A stretch of DNA of 64,000 bases from Callipepla californica brunnescens (lineage: Eukaryota; Chordata; Aves; Galliformes; Odontophoridae): assembly GCA_023055505.1 (NCBI GenBank), contig JALIRH010000002.1, positions 56,168,733-56,232,732 on the forward strand, written 5' to 3'. This document shows, piece by piece, positions 34,183 to 47,996 of the stretch. The position numbers and the translations under genes were made by a program. Numbering within the stretch: the stretch's first letter is position 1; every line of letters starts with the position of its first letter. Under the pieces are notes generated by a model that was given only the letters and a program-made list of their open reading frames with translations, did not search any database and was not told the origin of the DNA.

Positions 34183-37100
34183 TGTTATTAGTTTAAGGAC
34201 ACATTTAGGTTGTTTTGAAAAGTTTACAATTGTCATTTCTGAATGAACAGTAGTGGTGTAGGATATTTCTCAAGAAGTATAATTTTGTTTTCTGAAAAAT
34301 CCTAATGTTTCTTCCCTTCTAAAATGAAGCAAAGTATATATTTCCCCAGGACATTTAAAAATCTACTTAAGGTCAATCTAGATAAAAAGTTTTAATTCTG
34401 ATTATTATTATTATTTTTGCCTAGCTTTTAATATCTGACACAATCCTGAATGAAATGTTTTTCCAAAATGAAATACTCAAATATTCTGTCATGACAAGAT
34501 TACAAAAAAGTTATCAAAAAGCTTTGCTTTGATTGAAAGGAAAACAAACAAAGTACAGTCAATACTGACACATTCCCACAGAACATTTATAACTGATTTA
34601 ATTGGCATTTTGTCACTGAGAAACATTCTGCTCAGAATTTCTGAACTCCTTCCACTGACAAGTGCATAGAATCATTGCTTTGACCCAGGCAACCCATCAT
34701 ACGTGCAAGCATCTTTCTGAGCTCACAAAATATACGTTGAGATTATTCGTCTTTTTAAGGTGAAATCACTTTACTACATTGTTATCACAAAGGTAGAACA
34801 AGGCAAAACAGAGAAATAGTTCCAAGAGGGATTTCTCAGAAGGACAGTTTCTCCATGTGCTTCCCTTGGGACAACATTTTTATGTTTGTTTTTGCTCCAG
34901 ACCATACCTAAGAGTCACATCTAGTTCTTTAACTGGTCATTTAACACTATTGCTCAGATACATGGAAGATTTTGAATTTTTGCCACCTAACAGAACTAAT
35001 CTGTGGAAAAAAAATAAATAAAAAGAATGAGGTGGTTTTAAACCAGAACCTTTAAAAACATTCAAAAGCATTCTCCAAGTGTGATACCAGGCTGATACAT
35101 ATTAACTGTAAAGGCTTGTTGATGCTCACCAACCTTGCATTAATCACAAAGCCACTTTGATTTTTATCGCGATTTACTCAATTTGCAAGTGTTAATCTTA
35201 CACTTACATTGGTATTTGCAAGGCAAACTACTTTTGCAAGTCATTGCATTCCTTTTATTTTAATCATTTCAGATTAATTATGGTTAGGGAAGAGACCAGT
35301 AATTTCTGCTCTCCATTACTGCTTATCCAAGTCATCAGATAATTTGTAAGGATAGAAAAAATCTACTGTTCTTCCCATCTCGCATTTCAGGATGACTTAA
35401 AGTAAGGATTTCTGCCCTCGCCCCTAGACACAGAGGTTCCTGCAGCACATTACTGAAAACTGAATGGTAAATTTTTACAGTGAAACTCTTCAGAAGTCTC
35501 ACTTCACAATTGTCTGAGAACATAAACGCTTTCTAGCTAATGAAAGTTACATTGTTCTATGACCATATCAGTGAGCCCCAGATACTGAAGACTGAAAACA
35601 CGTATATGCAGTGTGTACCATTTACACATACTGAACTGTATCTGGCACAAGCAGAAAACTTTAGTCACAACTGAACCCAAACAGGAAGCTAAAGAAAAAC
35701 ATATGTTGCTTTGGCTCAGTTATGCATATTTTTGCATTAAATATACCAGTTTATTCAAGCAGAAGAGCCTCTACAGATCCACAGATCTCAATAGATATGA
35801 CAGGAAGAACTGACATTGTCCTCTACACATAAATAAGCTGAATGCAGCAATCACATGGTTAGATCCAAGATCCAGGTTTCAAGGAGCACATAGGTAATAG
35901 GCATACAATCTTATCTGCTATTAGGTAGAGACTTCTGACTTAATGAGTGCATAAAGGCAAGTAGCACAATGGAAAACAAGAGTATCAAAAAACAGCTTTT
36001 ATTTTCCTCTGATGTCATCTGGCCATGTCACTCATCACACTTAAATCCAGTCTCTAATTGCAACAAGCTATTATGAACAGCATTTATGAATTTATTACAT
36101 GGTGCTATGCCAAGCCTGCATTTGAGCACAAGCTCCAGTCATTTCTACTTTTGCTTCTATGATTGTCTGTCTGAAATCCATTTCAAAAGGACCGGGCTTG
36201 TTGACTAAAAGTGTGTGTACGTAAAGGGTGTTATCATGTAAGACACATTTTCTTGTATACATTTATACTTTTGCCACTGTCACAGTTTCTGAATTCCCTT
36301 ATGTTCCCATTATATTTTATAATTCCATCCTGAATGAACTGGTTTGAAAACAGAAGAATCCTGCACCCTGTGGCTCTATTTACATATGTAGAAAATGACT
36401 GCAAAAAATATGCAGAACACAATATTGTCAATAAGAAAATGTTTCACAGCCACATTGCATGAGTAAAGACAAGTATAGGAAATGACAGTCAATGAACCAC
36501 TCTTTTCTGGTTTTCATCATTCATATGTTGGGCACTGTAAGTCATTATGAACACATCAAGACTGACATGTCTATGTAAGCTCCTGCCAAATCTGCAGCCA
36601 TTTTCAAGGCTCTTTTACACAACCAAAAGAACAAAAACATAAAGGAAACTCAGTCTATAATGTTTTAGGGATAAATAATAAGTTTCGGTGCAATACTGAA
36701 TATCCAAGACACAAAATATTTAGTAGTTATACAAGATGCAGCTTTATTATGATTGTATCTCAGGAATAATATTCTCAAACATAAAAACGTATGCTAACAG
36801 ATGTTGAAGTGTTTTTTTAATGAAGTGACTTTTTAATGTGTTTCTTTAATGCTAGAAAACTAAAAAATGATGAAGAAAATGTTTATATTTAGGTATGGAT
36901 GGTAACAGTGCGTATTTTAGTCTGGTTTAGAAGAATTTGGCTCCATTTCTTTTTCCTCCATTTGCTCACATTTTTTTCTACCTGGATGGTAGCAAAGTGG
37001 CCAATTAAAATTAGTTTTATTAAACTTTGTTTTAGGAAGTAGAAGGTGCTAATTTCAATCACAAACCCATAAATATAATTTGCACCCAGAATACTTGGAA

Positions 37101-39809
37101 TTATTTGATTTTAGATTCTATAATAATCGTTGATTTCCCAGTTTTCAGGTTTTGGATGAATCACCCCAAAATGCTCATGGACTACAACATATAGTGGAAC
37201 AATCTATTACGAGTAAGAAGTAGCAGCTTTAAATGCTTTTTAGCTGGTAGAGGTTCGAAAGAATCCTTTGCAACATGGGTGTGGGGAACATGCTCATGAA
37301 TGAGGGTTTGGAGCACAACATTGCATAAGACAGAAATAGTACTGGTTATGAAATATCCAGATAATACTAACAAGATATACACGGATGCATGAGAACTTTA
37401 AAACATTTAAATAAGACATTACAAATGTTAGAAAAACAAGTGTTTACAGGAAATCATTTACAATATGCAATATGTTACAACTCCTTGTGATTGCTATAAG
37501 GGGTAGCTTTCAGTGGGGATTTTGCTCCCTCTCCGTAGGCTCACAGGGTCAGACACATGGCAATTCCTCTGAGGGCAAAAAATGCATGCATCTGGAAAAT
37601 TATTTGCATATGTATATTACATTTATGGAAAGTTGAAAAGCCCTTCAAAAGAGGAGGAACACTTCTTTTGTTTGCTTTCCAAAACATGAGAGCTAAATAG
37701 TCTCAACTTGTTTGCATTATATTTGCAAAGAATAACCTGCTCTGTTCTCGTTTTGTCCAGTGGTGTCCCTTAAACTTCCCTCTTGCCATTACGCCAATAG
37801 ACATCCATATTAAGATAGAAAAAGGAAGAAAATTTACACTTAAAAATTCCAATGAGAAGGAAAAAGAGGAGGGGTCTTAAACCCCAGACAGAAAAAAAAA
37901 GAAAAAAAAGTTGAAATAACAGTGTCGCAATCTTCTTCTATAGATCTCAGTAGTATTTTCCTCTTCTGGAAAATAAATTTTCCAACCATTGTACACAGTA
38001 AATATGTACAGTTTGTACATACTTAGTCTGTTACAGACAGGCGCTGCAGATTGTTTTCCTTAAGTCATTATTTGTGATTCAAATTTTCTTTGCTCAGTCA
38101 ATACTTAACAGCGTAGATGGAAGTGAGAAAAACATTTCATTAGAGCTTTGTTATTTGAACAACTAATCAGAAAACAAGTAACTGCAGACAGATTTGGATG
38201 CTTTTTTTTTTTTTTCAGATGTTGTCTTCTTTATCATTTCTAACAAATATCTTTAAAATTTCGCCCTAAACATGCAAAAGAAGGATGTGTCAAGCAATAC
38301 TCTCCGGAATAATTTTTCAGTGTTCTGTTTTTCTCCTTAGGTTCTATCTTGGCATCAGTTTCAAGGGGTTATGATTTAAAATCCTAACCCTTCCATTCAG
38401 TATGAAAGGGATGCCTATATTGCCAAAAGTTAATATTTTTATACATTTTACTCATTAACATTCACTTCCTTGCTTTCAACTCAATATTTATGGGATCTTT
38501 TGAAATTATTTGCCTTCCTCATGTGTGCTTTGATGTTGAAGAGTATTAACAGACTGTGAGCAGAAAGAAAGATAATTTTTGTAGGTAAGGGGTGAATTTT
38601 TTACTTCCCACGCTGGCACATTTCCATTCAGCAGCCCTTTTGGCATCCACATTACTCTGCCTCTTTACATTACGGCTTGCCCCATTGCTTAACTCTCATA
38701 CCTCATACACCCGTTTTATCTTCTTGGAGTTTTCTGGATGTAATTTATTAATACTTTTAAATAAGTAGCAATTAACCGAATGAAGAAACTACTATTTGAA
38801 GCATGCATCCCAATCAAGTGTATGAGTGAGTTTATTCACATGAACGCTTCCACAAAAATCAAGACATGCACATTTGCACTCAAGGCTGTTCTACAGGCTG
38901 TACAGTTGCTGAAATACCTTCAACAGGCAAAACTAAATGAACTCAAAAGATCTCAGACCTCCGTTCCCTTCAGCTCTCAGTACTGTCCCGCTGCCTTGAC
39001 AGCCAGCCTTGTCCTTGTTCCCCAGCTGTTAAACCCCTTGAGTTTTTAAACCTACAAGCAGGTGAATTCCCTGTCTTTCTACTTGAGTCTTGGTATTAAC
39101 ATTTTGATGTCAACAAGAGAAACACAACCTGATTTCTTTAACTGCATCTAATGCTAATCAGTTCCTTTAGGACTGTGTCTTGCACCTGCAGGTGTCTCCC
39201 TGAGCCTTTTCTTATGGGAATGCTTTAGCTTTTTTAGAAAGATGCCCATGACACAACAGGTAGAAATTCCTTCACACCCTTTCTCTGTTCTTTCAAAAGC
39301 CTCTGGTTTTCCCTGTCAGCACCTCCTGTGGTTGAGATACCTCAGTCTTCTTCTCATTCATGCAGTATTTCTCCAGTGACCTCTTTTCTTTGTTATTCTA
39401 GGGATGAATCCCTGGCTTTTCCAAGCAGGAATATAATCATGTTCAATAGGTGTGTGTAGACACAGAGGCAAAGAAAGTTCCTCTAGTTCTGTACCACACA
39501 AACACTTAGTTATGGTGCCTGCACACTTCAGCAGATGCTTGGATCACCTGTACAACACTGGTGGGTTATGATGAGGAGAGAAAATGGCAGCACAGGACTT
39601 CAGTTCACTGTAGTTCCAAAGTAAGAGAGAGAAGGTGAGCAGGGAAGAAACGTTACATCCTACCCGCACACGGAATGTGATGGTACAAATGTGGTAAATA
39701 AGGGTAGAAACTATCTGCTGAGGACAACACACAACAGAAGAACAGAATTGTCCTTGGGCTGGCACCAGGCTGTTACCTCTCTTCAGCCCAGATTTTGCCA
39801 GGGGTATTT
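34183..39809. other. Long gene-free interval, largely unique
   Basis: No exon or RNA gene was recognised, and no CR1 piece. Simple repeats are few: (ATT)5 at about 34401-34417, an A-rich purine tract at about 37890-37910, and a T14 run followed by CAG at 38202-38218. About 35090-35290 is repeat-free, with several ATTA/TAAT words and a TTATCGCGAT motif, and may be a regulatory element. Confidence 0.5.
38202..38215. repeat. T14 mononucleotide run followed by CAG
   Basis: The run resembles a polypyrimidine tract with an acceptor AG, but the sequence after it (ATGTTGTCTTC...) has no recognisable exon. It is listed as a simple repeat only. Confidence 0.85.
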
Positions 39810-40000
39810 CAGGTTGATAATAGGAAAGATTTCTTTCCAAATAGAGTGCTGAGGCACTGAAATAGGCTGCCCAGGGAGGTGGTGGAGTCATGGTCACTGG
39901 AGGTGCTTGGGAGCTGCACATATATGGCACTGAGGTATGTGGTTACTGGGGATGGTTGGGATGGGTTGGTGGTTGGACTACATGATCTTAGTTGACTTTA
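39810..40000 (+). mobile_element. CR1 LINE 3' fragment (+)
   Basis: 'Ttcaggttgataataggaaagatttctttcc' is the CR1 'caggctggatattaggaa..ttcttc' landmark. It is followed by GCACTGAAATAGGCTGCCCAGGGAGGTGGTGGAGTC, TCACTGGAGGTGCTTGGG, then GGTTGGACTACATGATCTTAG. The final octamer is decayed: the end reads 'gttgactttacaccttttac'. It is 5'-truncated, with all retained blocks in order. Confidence 0.92.
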
Positions 40001-42445
40001 CACCTTTTACTTTCAAACATGTCTCCTTTGCATGCCCTAAAGGCCAGGCAAGTTCTTCATGTTCTATGTTTTGCACAGGAATATAATCTGATGGTCAGAG
40101 TTTTCTTATGCAAAGACAAAAGCATACCACACATACTGGCTATTTCACTGGTAGTGCAGTGAGTTTAAGAGTTTCTTCACCACCTGATTCACCTGGGAAA
40201 AAATGCAACCATACAGGTCTCAAAACACAAGTCACAAACAAACTGGGTGGATTCCTCACCTCCAAAATCTTCTGTGACAGTTTCTGCAAAACTACTTTTC
40301 AGTGTAGGAGGTCTGGGTGAATTGGGGCATTTTTACATACTGAGTGTACTCTTACAAAAAGCCTACAGGAAGACCCATTTTTAAAAGGTCTTTTAGAGGC
40401 AGTAAAATAATAGCGAATTAAAGAATGTTATTAATGCTATGTGGGCCACATCGTCCTCCTTGTTCCCTTGGTCAAAGAACAAAATTCCTGAAATTAAAGC
40501 AGCATTGTTGCTTTGGTGGACACCTAACTAGTTGAACCATATAATGAGTTAGTCATTACTGTATTTTTAGATCTCCATTTCAGGTAGTCAGTCCTGAAAC
40601 AATCTGCTCTGGCAAGACAATGCATGGCTAGGGAAGTCAGACTTCCAAAAATAGTAAGCATTCTGCATTTTAGTGGGAGAGTACATCGGAGAGCTCTCAT
40701 ACTGTCATATCCTACATAATCCTATCTCTCTTGCTGATCCAGATACCATCTTTATGACTTCTGTCAGCTCCAAAAATGGAACCAAAAATATGGACCAACT
40801 TCTGTGTAGGAGCAACTCATAACCGGCAACAGGTTGTTAATGCAGCTTTTATATTATCAATGCACAAAAGAATCTCTTTTTAAGTCTTCTGTAAAGCCTC
40901 TCTTCTTTCTCTCTTACCCATTCCCTGTAAATAGAACTCCATCTCATAGACGGCCTCTGGATGACTGTTGTCCTCATATATTCACAACCAGCTCTTGGGT
41001 AGTTAGAGAGATTATCTTTGGACTAGGGTGTGCAAAAACGTCCTCCATAGTGGTACCTCTGTTATTTGTGAAATCAATAACATTTCTGGCTTCATTCAAA
41101 TATTTTCCTGGAAAAACAGAACGTCTTTTTACCAGCTCTGGAGGGTGTGATGTGCATCTTGCCATACTGTCCGTGTGATCTCACTACAACATGCACAGCA
41201 ATTTTCATGTCTGAGGACCTATTTTAAAATAAAATTACTTTCAGGTAATTCCAATACTTTAGTTTTCTCCAGAAAGAATTCAATTTTTTGTCTGGTAAAA
41301 CAAGGAAGAACGTACCCCACCAAAACACTTAACTAGTCCCACTGCTTTTCATAGGCAACCTTATATCAGTAGAAGCTGGTATCTTGGTAACCACAACTCC
41401 AGGGCCAAATTCTCTGCTAGTGTTGTCCTGAAAGACCACTGCCTTCAATTCAGCTCTGCTGATTTATAAGCCCTAACTGTATAATGAAATTTAGCCAAGT
41501 GGAAAGTAGAATATAAAAGCATCATGATGCTGTCAGTTTTACAGTAGAAAGCCTTGTAGCTGCCATTTGTTTGGAAAAATAACAAGCTCTGAAGATGTTG
41601 GCTACATTTCCTTAACAAGTTGTCTTATTAATGCCATTTCTCTGTATGGAGGACACTGTGTTAATCCTGGGAGCTTAAACAGAACACAGATTATATTAAA
41701 ATCTTCATTTGTCAAGGTCTTTTCAATAAAAGGAAGCTCTGATTACAAGACCAGTAGGAAGGTATGTGGTTTCCTCACAGCACAGGGCTCTCCACTGTAC
41801 TTCTCTGTTCTTACAGAGCCCTAGAATCAAAGTTACAAAACTGCAAGTCTTGGCTAGGTATCCAAGAAGCAACTGCTACTTCAACCAGGTGACAGTTTCA
41901 AGGGGTGCTATTTAGAAGTTCAGTACAGCTGACTGGAAAGATTTACAGAGCTGAAGTTACCCTCTGTCTTTCTTTCTGCTTGTTCCATTCAGCTGGGGGT
42001 TTGTTTGTTGCATTTGGCTCTATTTCTTGTTTGTTTCCTGTTGCGTAACTTTTGTCCACCAAAGCTTCAGGCTGACTGAAGCTCTGCAGTGTCCACAGGA
42101 AGGTGAAAGAGGTGAAAGAATATTTGTGTCGGAAGTGTGGTACAGAACAATGTTCCTGCGTGTGATTCCCTGCGGGTGAGGTACAAACGCATATGGGCTG
42201 TTTTGTTCCTAAAACTGTTCAGCTCTCACACATTTGCCTACATCACAGGTGACTCCAATGTTTAATATAACTCTAATGTAAAGAGTAGCGTAGCTAGTTA
42301 AACAGAGATGTGTACTGCTCCAAAACAAAATCTGTTTATATTTATATTTAACAACAGGAGGTGTATCCTCTAGCAGATATTCCAGTCTGCCTGGAAAGTG
42401 TATATGCTCTATTAAGAGAGGCTTACAATGGCTTTGACGATTCCT

Positions 42446-42475
42446 ATGGTAACCCAGTAGAAAGGCTGTTACCAT
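42446..42475. promoter_or_regulatory. RFX/X-box-like inverted repeat upstream of TATA
   Basis: ATGGTAAC at 42446-42453 and its exact complement GTTACCAT at 42468-42475 lie 14 bases apart. GTTACCATGG/CCATGGTAAC is the half-site wording bound by RFX factors; a canonical X-box has the two halves adjacent, so this spacing is looser than usual. A TATATAAA word begins 17 bp after the second arm. No gene follows, so the regulatory role is inference. Confidence 0.35.
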
Positions 42476-42491
42476 GGGGACTAGCCAAGCC

Positions 42492-42499
42492 TATATAAA
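42492..42499 (+). promoter_or_regulatory. TATA-box match (TATATAAA)
   Basis: The match sits between AAGCC and CCTTCTGTC, downstream of the RFX-like arms. The predicted start would be near 42520-42530. In AT-rich DNA such words are frequent; only its position beside the inverted repeat makes it noteworthy. Confidence 0.3.
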
Positions 42500-43542
42500 C
42501 CTTCTGTCTTCATTAGAGTATCTCTGAGACTGAATGCTTTAACGGTTGCTGTTCTGGAATAGTTAACAGCACTCTGCTTTCAGGAAAGCGTGTATTATTT
42601 CTTTCTGGTGAAAGTCCAGTTATTCGGTCAGGTCTCAATAATAACCACCAGCCCAAATTCCTGTTATGTACCTATATGATGAATAGACTTCATGATGGTA
42701 TACACTTTAAAAAGCATTCTGATATTACTATCCCCAGAACTTTATGATATGTATGTTATGCATTTGAAATTGCAGTTAGGTTAAGCATAAGGATGCAATA
42801 GGTCATACTTCTGCATTAAAATCAAGGAATTTGCATGCACAAAGTATCCTCTATCTATACGTATGTGTAGCTGGCTATCTGTGAAGGTGAAGTTCAGTTT
42901 ACCATTCACATTCTACTTCTCAGTTACTCATAACTCCTTCTAAAACACTGCATTTACTGAGAGAAAAAAAAAATCTTTTGAATTGAAATGTTTCATACTT
43001 GTTCTCAGCCAAATTTGCTTTTTATCTTTTTCTCTCCTTTCCTCTCTTCTCTCTTGTCAATTGAACAGTTTTTTAAATTATTCAAGTGAAAATAAATGTT
43101 TTTTTTTTCTTCATGTGTTTTACACAAAACATTGTACACAACTCAAAAATAACCGAAGGAAAAAATTTCAAACTTAAATCACAGCAATTTGAGTCATCAT
43201 TAATTTTCCCACCCTTTTCTTATACACTAACGAAACCAATTTCTCTCTTTTTTTATGCCTTTTTTTTTCTTTGATTTATTTGTCAGAGCCTTTCTTAGCA
43301 CTCTCCCTCATCTTTGGGATGTTATTCTGCACATAATGATGTGCTGTCTAAACTACAGACCTCGGAGTAAATGAATCAAAGAAACAAACAAATGAAAACT
43401 CTGAATAATCCTTTAAGATTTCAAAGATGGTCCCAGTTGCCTTTGTCTCCAGTTACCTACCCACATTTGGCAACGTAATGTGAGTTCTTGACTTGAGTCT
43501 TAGAATTGACTGGGAATATATTAAAATCATATATATATCTTA

Positions 43543-43569
43543 AAATAATAATAATAATAATAATAATAA
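43543..43569. repeat. (AAT)9 microsatellite
   Basis: Nine perfect trinucleotide units are preceded by ATATATATCTTA and followed by AGGTAAAG. Confidence 0.92.
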
Positions 43570-43794
43570 GGTAAAGTCCTTGACTGATGTATCAAGCCTG
43601 GACATCTGTATCTTCACTCACTTCATCAGCTCTTGCTAAGAAGCATCCTCCGGTCTGAGATATTGAGAAATCTCAAGGCTCTCATGCATCTGTGAGTGCA
43701 AATCTTGATCAGTCTACTTCCAGTGATGCAAACTTAAATTCTGATAAGAAACTGCTTGGATTTATCTGTTGCTTTTGCTAGATGTGTGGACAAT

Positions 43795-43901
43795 GCACTA
43801 AGGGGCATAGTTTAATGATGGAACTTCGTAGGGTCAGGGGGATGGTTGGACTTGATTATCTTGAAGGTCTTTTTCAACCTAGATGATTCTGTGATTCTAT
43901 T
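43795..43901 (+). mobile_element. CR1 LINE 3' tail (+)
   Basis: It starts at 'gcactaaggggcatagttt', passes through 'gggtcagggggatggttggacttgattatcttgaaggtc' and 'tttttcaacctagatga', and closes with TTCTGTGATTCTATTCT, the octamer terminus. Only about 107 bases remain. Confidence 0.92.
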
Positions 43902-45992
43902 CTACGTGTATCAAAGCCAAAAAGTACAATCATACTTCACAACTTTGTTTTCTCTAGAGATGCTCTGATCTCCCATTTGACAAGCAGTATGAGATGGAAA
44001 CAGAAAGTAAAATTGGTTTTGTTAATCCTCACGTTTGTATCACTTTTCCATGCACTAGCATGCCCAGAACAGCATCACATATGCCTGGAAGACTCATCTT
44101 GTCAATTCATGCTCATTGCTTTTTCAAACGTGAATCAGAAAAAATGACCAAGGACAGTATCTGCTTTGATGCACACACTTCCATTTAGCACTTCTATTAA
44201 AATTATATTATCTAAATGTACTATCTAGCATGTTATAATATGATGCAAACAGAAAAAAAAAAAGGAGAGAACAATATGTAGCATAGACAGTAATGTTAGT
44301 GTGTGCCTCAGTTCTTGTGAGTATCCAAGTCTTCAGGCCAGACTGGTTTTCAGAGTGGCAATATGATTAAGATTCAGTTTGAGCTCACTACTCAATTGAA
44401 TCACTGTAGGCATACAAACAAATGACCCATTAGGTTTGTATTCCTTCCCTTACATTTACATTCTATTACAATTGCTCACACACTCACAGCTACAGCATGG
44501 GCCAACTGGGCACACAAGTGCTTAGACAACTTAAAAATCTGGGTTTTAACATGTTGTGAAATATGGTAGATTGGTGGTTTACAGTGCACAGCTGCTCAGG
44601 CAGTCTCTGTACTGCACTGAACTATCATCTATCCGTATCTCCCTGTCACCATACTCTACAACTACAAGCATTCTCAATAAAATCCAATAACTTACAAAAG
44701 GTGCTGTACCAGAATTCCTGTGAAACTGAACAATTAAAACAATTCTTTCAAGGATGACCTCTCCTAAGAAGATCTAATGTTTTACAGAGCTCTTAAAATA
44801 CTAGTGTTTGCATGTTGATAAAACATTTCCATCTTGGACAACGACTGTGATATGGATTCTGCAAAGTGCATGAGGTAGCATTAATTCCCGCATTTTATTT
44901 TATTTACTGAAACTACATGTGCTTAGTCTGACGTGTATTTTTAGCTCTTCTGCTTATCTTTTTAACTTAGTTTTCTGCTGGGCACTGAAATAATGATATC
45001 TCAGCTAACTCAAATGGTCACATTTAGACACTGACACCACTACCAGCACCCCTGTAAGCAGAGCCCAGTGAATGCCCTTGAAGCAGCCGTGTACATGCCA
45101 GCTGAAAAGAATAAGGTCATTTCTCACCCTTGCATCTCTATCACAGCAAGTAATTGCTCAAAGGAACAAAGCTCATTTGATGTTCTTGCAGTCAAGAAAT
45201 CATTGCCAATTATTGCAGCTGTGAATGATCCATGACCAGATTGGTGAAGGATCCTTAAGCCAGCCTCATGGCCACACACCAGACACAGATGTAGATGTTA
45301 TGTATGTAGATCTGTAGATGTTATGATACAAATGGCCTAACAGTGTTGTAGAGGGAAAAGATTGGGTGCTGAGTGATATGTTCCTTCCTTCTGCATGGTG
45401 AGACTTACAGCTTGAGATGATTCAGTTAGGGTGTATGACAGCAGACAGTTTTTTAATCTTGTTAAAGAAAGCAGTCTTCCTATTGGATACCTACTGGCAG
45501 TCTCTAGAGAGATGACTTCTTCCCAGTAATGCAAAGGATCCCACTTCTTGCTGCGCTGGAAGGAATGTGTCAGAACTAATCTTACAATAACAAGTTGCGC
45601 TGCTGAAATGAATCTTGGTACTGACGTAAGCTGAGTTGTTTAATTAATGTTTATGAAAGGTGAAGTAATATCTTTCTTTAAGAAAAAGAGAATTTGTTGT
45701 CATAATCACACATGAAGTTTTCACCCAAACTAAGATTACTTGGAAAAGGGAACAGTTATCTACAGTTTAATGAGGCAGATAAGGGGTTTGGAGAGCATAG
45801 CATTGTCCAGAAGATACATAAGCTTTGTCTTCATTATAGGTATTTCCTATGTAGCTTCTCATTAAAAGCAATTTGGTGTTGAGAAAAAAATCAGCTCATT
45901 ACTATGAATGCATTCTGAAAAATAAGTGACCTCCACAATGTCTTTAAAATGTAACATTCCAGCAGCGATAGAACTGAAGTTAATTGATCACA

Positions 45993-46027
45993 TTGGCAGA
46001 AGGGGCATCGTTGGCAGAAGGGGCTTC
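45993..46027. repeat. Tandem duplication, 18-bp unit
   Basis: TTGGCAGAAGGGGCATCG at 45993-46010 is immediately followed by TTGGCAGAAGGGGCTTC at 46011-46027. Sixteen of the seventeen overlapping bases match. Confidence 0.9.
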
Positions 46028-47996
46028 AGTATTTAATATCTTCTTAATTAAAAAATAAGCACTTTTCTGATTCATAGACCACTATGCAAAAAGCAGAACT
46101 TTGCTTTCATAGGCAACAGAAACTAACAAATATATATCCAATTAGTCTTTCCTGAATCTCTTTTTGGTAAATTGGTAAATAAAGCTAAATTCTTGTAGGT
46201 GAATCATAACACATATAATATGCACAGATGCAGCATATTCTTCCATCTTCAAAGAAAAGTCCATTAAACATGTTATCAAAAGACCCGTAGGGATATTTTC
46301 AGGTGTTTTTCTACTGTGATAGCATTAGCTCATGATAAACTGTGCTCATACCTTCAAGAATGTTTAATTTCCCACAGTCGGGTGGCTTTCTGCCATTGAA
46401 AATCCCATGGGAAGTGGTTTGAATAAAGGGATACTCAGCAACATTCCTCTTACGCCGTATTTTCAAAGCTGATTTGTGTACATCTCTAGGGAATCACCAG
46501 GGACATAAGGCTACACACAAGGGTGGGAAAACGTCTGAACATGAGTATTTAGCACTGAGATGTTCTGTGTTAGGTTTTTCATGAATCTACATCAGGAATG
46601 AAGCAGACAGCTCCTGAGTGTTGAATTTCTCTTCCTCTGTGCTCCTTTCCCACACACCTATTTGTGTACAGTTGAGTACTATTGGGGCCCTCACAGAAGA
46701 AAGTCTGATATTATCAAGTCAATTGCATTCTTCCTGTACCACCCTTTCTAATTTCATGCAGAAAGGGAAAAATTTGTGTGTCAGATACTTCCCTCATGTC
46801 TTGGCTAGCTTCATTGGTCTTAATTTTTCCATTCAAACTCTGCACAGTTTGTAAAATCTCTCTCTAATTATTATCTTCCTTTCCTAGAATCATCACTCAC
46901 CACATATTAGGTGCAATTAATCATGTTGAATTTTGTCCCTTGGAAAAGACTAAACTCGCTAGAGGACTGTCCTTGCAGTAACATGTGTCCACAAAAACAG
47001 TGCATACATAGCATTACCTTGAGCCTCTCCTATTCTAATTATGTATCACAGTGGAAGGATCCCATTTTACTTTCTTTTAAAAGCCTCTCCTCAACATTCC
47101 TGAAAATATTTCTTTTTATACTTTACTCTATTTCTCAATGAGTTCAAAAGTTATTATCCCTCTTCATCTCCTCTAGGTGGTCTGGGAAGCACAATAATCA
47201 TGATACATCCACTCTCTATCTTTAAAACAACTTCTTCCCTTCTTACATACTGCCTCACCCTTACACCCACTCAGTCTACCTCAGATATTTATTCTCTGCT
47301 TGCTGGTCCCTAGCCTATTCAGCCAGATAAGTTCTGCCCATTTTCAATTCTGTCAATGACTTCAGATCATCTCATAGTCACGCACAAACATCAGTTTTAG
47401 ATGTAACAGCAAGGCAGAATCTTCACGCATGAAATCACAATACTACACAGAATTGAACATGGCTTCTATATCTCTTTGTTATCTGGACACTTCTCTATCT
47501 TTTACCTGAACATGAAGGGATTTTCCAAAATAGAAAACAGTCCTCAAGCTAAGAAGAGAACACCACAGGATCTCTGTCTTTGGAGAATGCCATTCATTGT
47601 CAGACTGATACCAAGGAAAGCTGGGCCAGAACTAAACACATCCCATCTGGATTTTTTTGTCCTCCAAAGGGAAGCCAGTGTTTAAGATGGATGCAGAGAG
47701 AAAAAAAAAAATAAAAATGAACTAGTTCTCACAGATCACTGAACAGAAACTAGAGTGGTGCAGCATTAGTAGGCCTAGCAATCTGTTACACTTATTCTAC
47801 CGCGCACTGCTTCTTCAGGCATTCTCCCATCACTGTTGCACAGAGAGCAAAAAAACCTACCACAACACTGACATCACAGTCATTTTATGACATCTCAGAA
47901 CTTTAGCTGCAATGTCCTGACCAGTCCCAAAGGATGCAGAAAGTCAATGGGGGAGGCAAGGCAACAGGCCTGTCCACTCTAGCTGTGGGTCTATGA

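Larger units (their letters stand above)
40001..43794. other. Gene-free interval with a promoter-like block
   Basis: No exon was recognised. The forward frame at 40834-41178 (114 codons) has no recognisable domain. The interval contains the RFX-like inverted repeat and TATA box at 42446-42499, a 7-bp-stem hairpin at 42065-42083, T-rich patches at 43098-43108 and 43259-43269, and an (AAT)n microsatellite at 43543-43569. Confidence 0.5.

Noticed and set aside
42209..42475. Reverse frame of 88 residues ending in the promoter-like block
   Set aside because: No domain, and no supporting signal on the minus strand.
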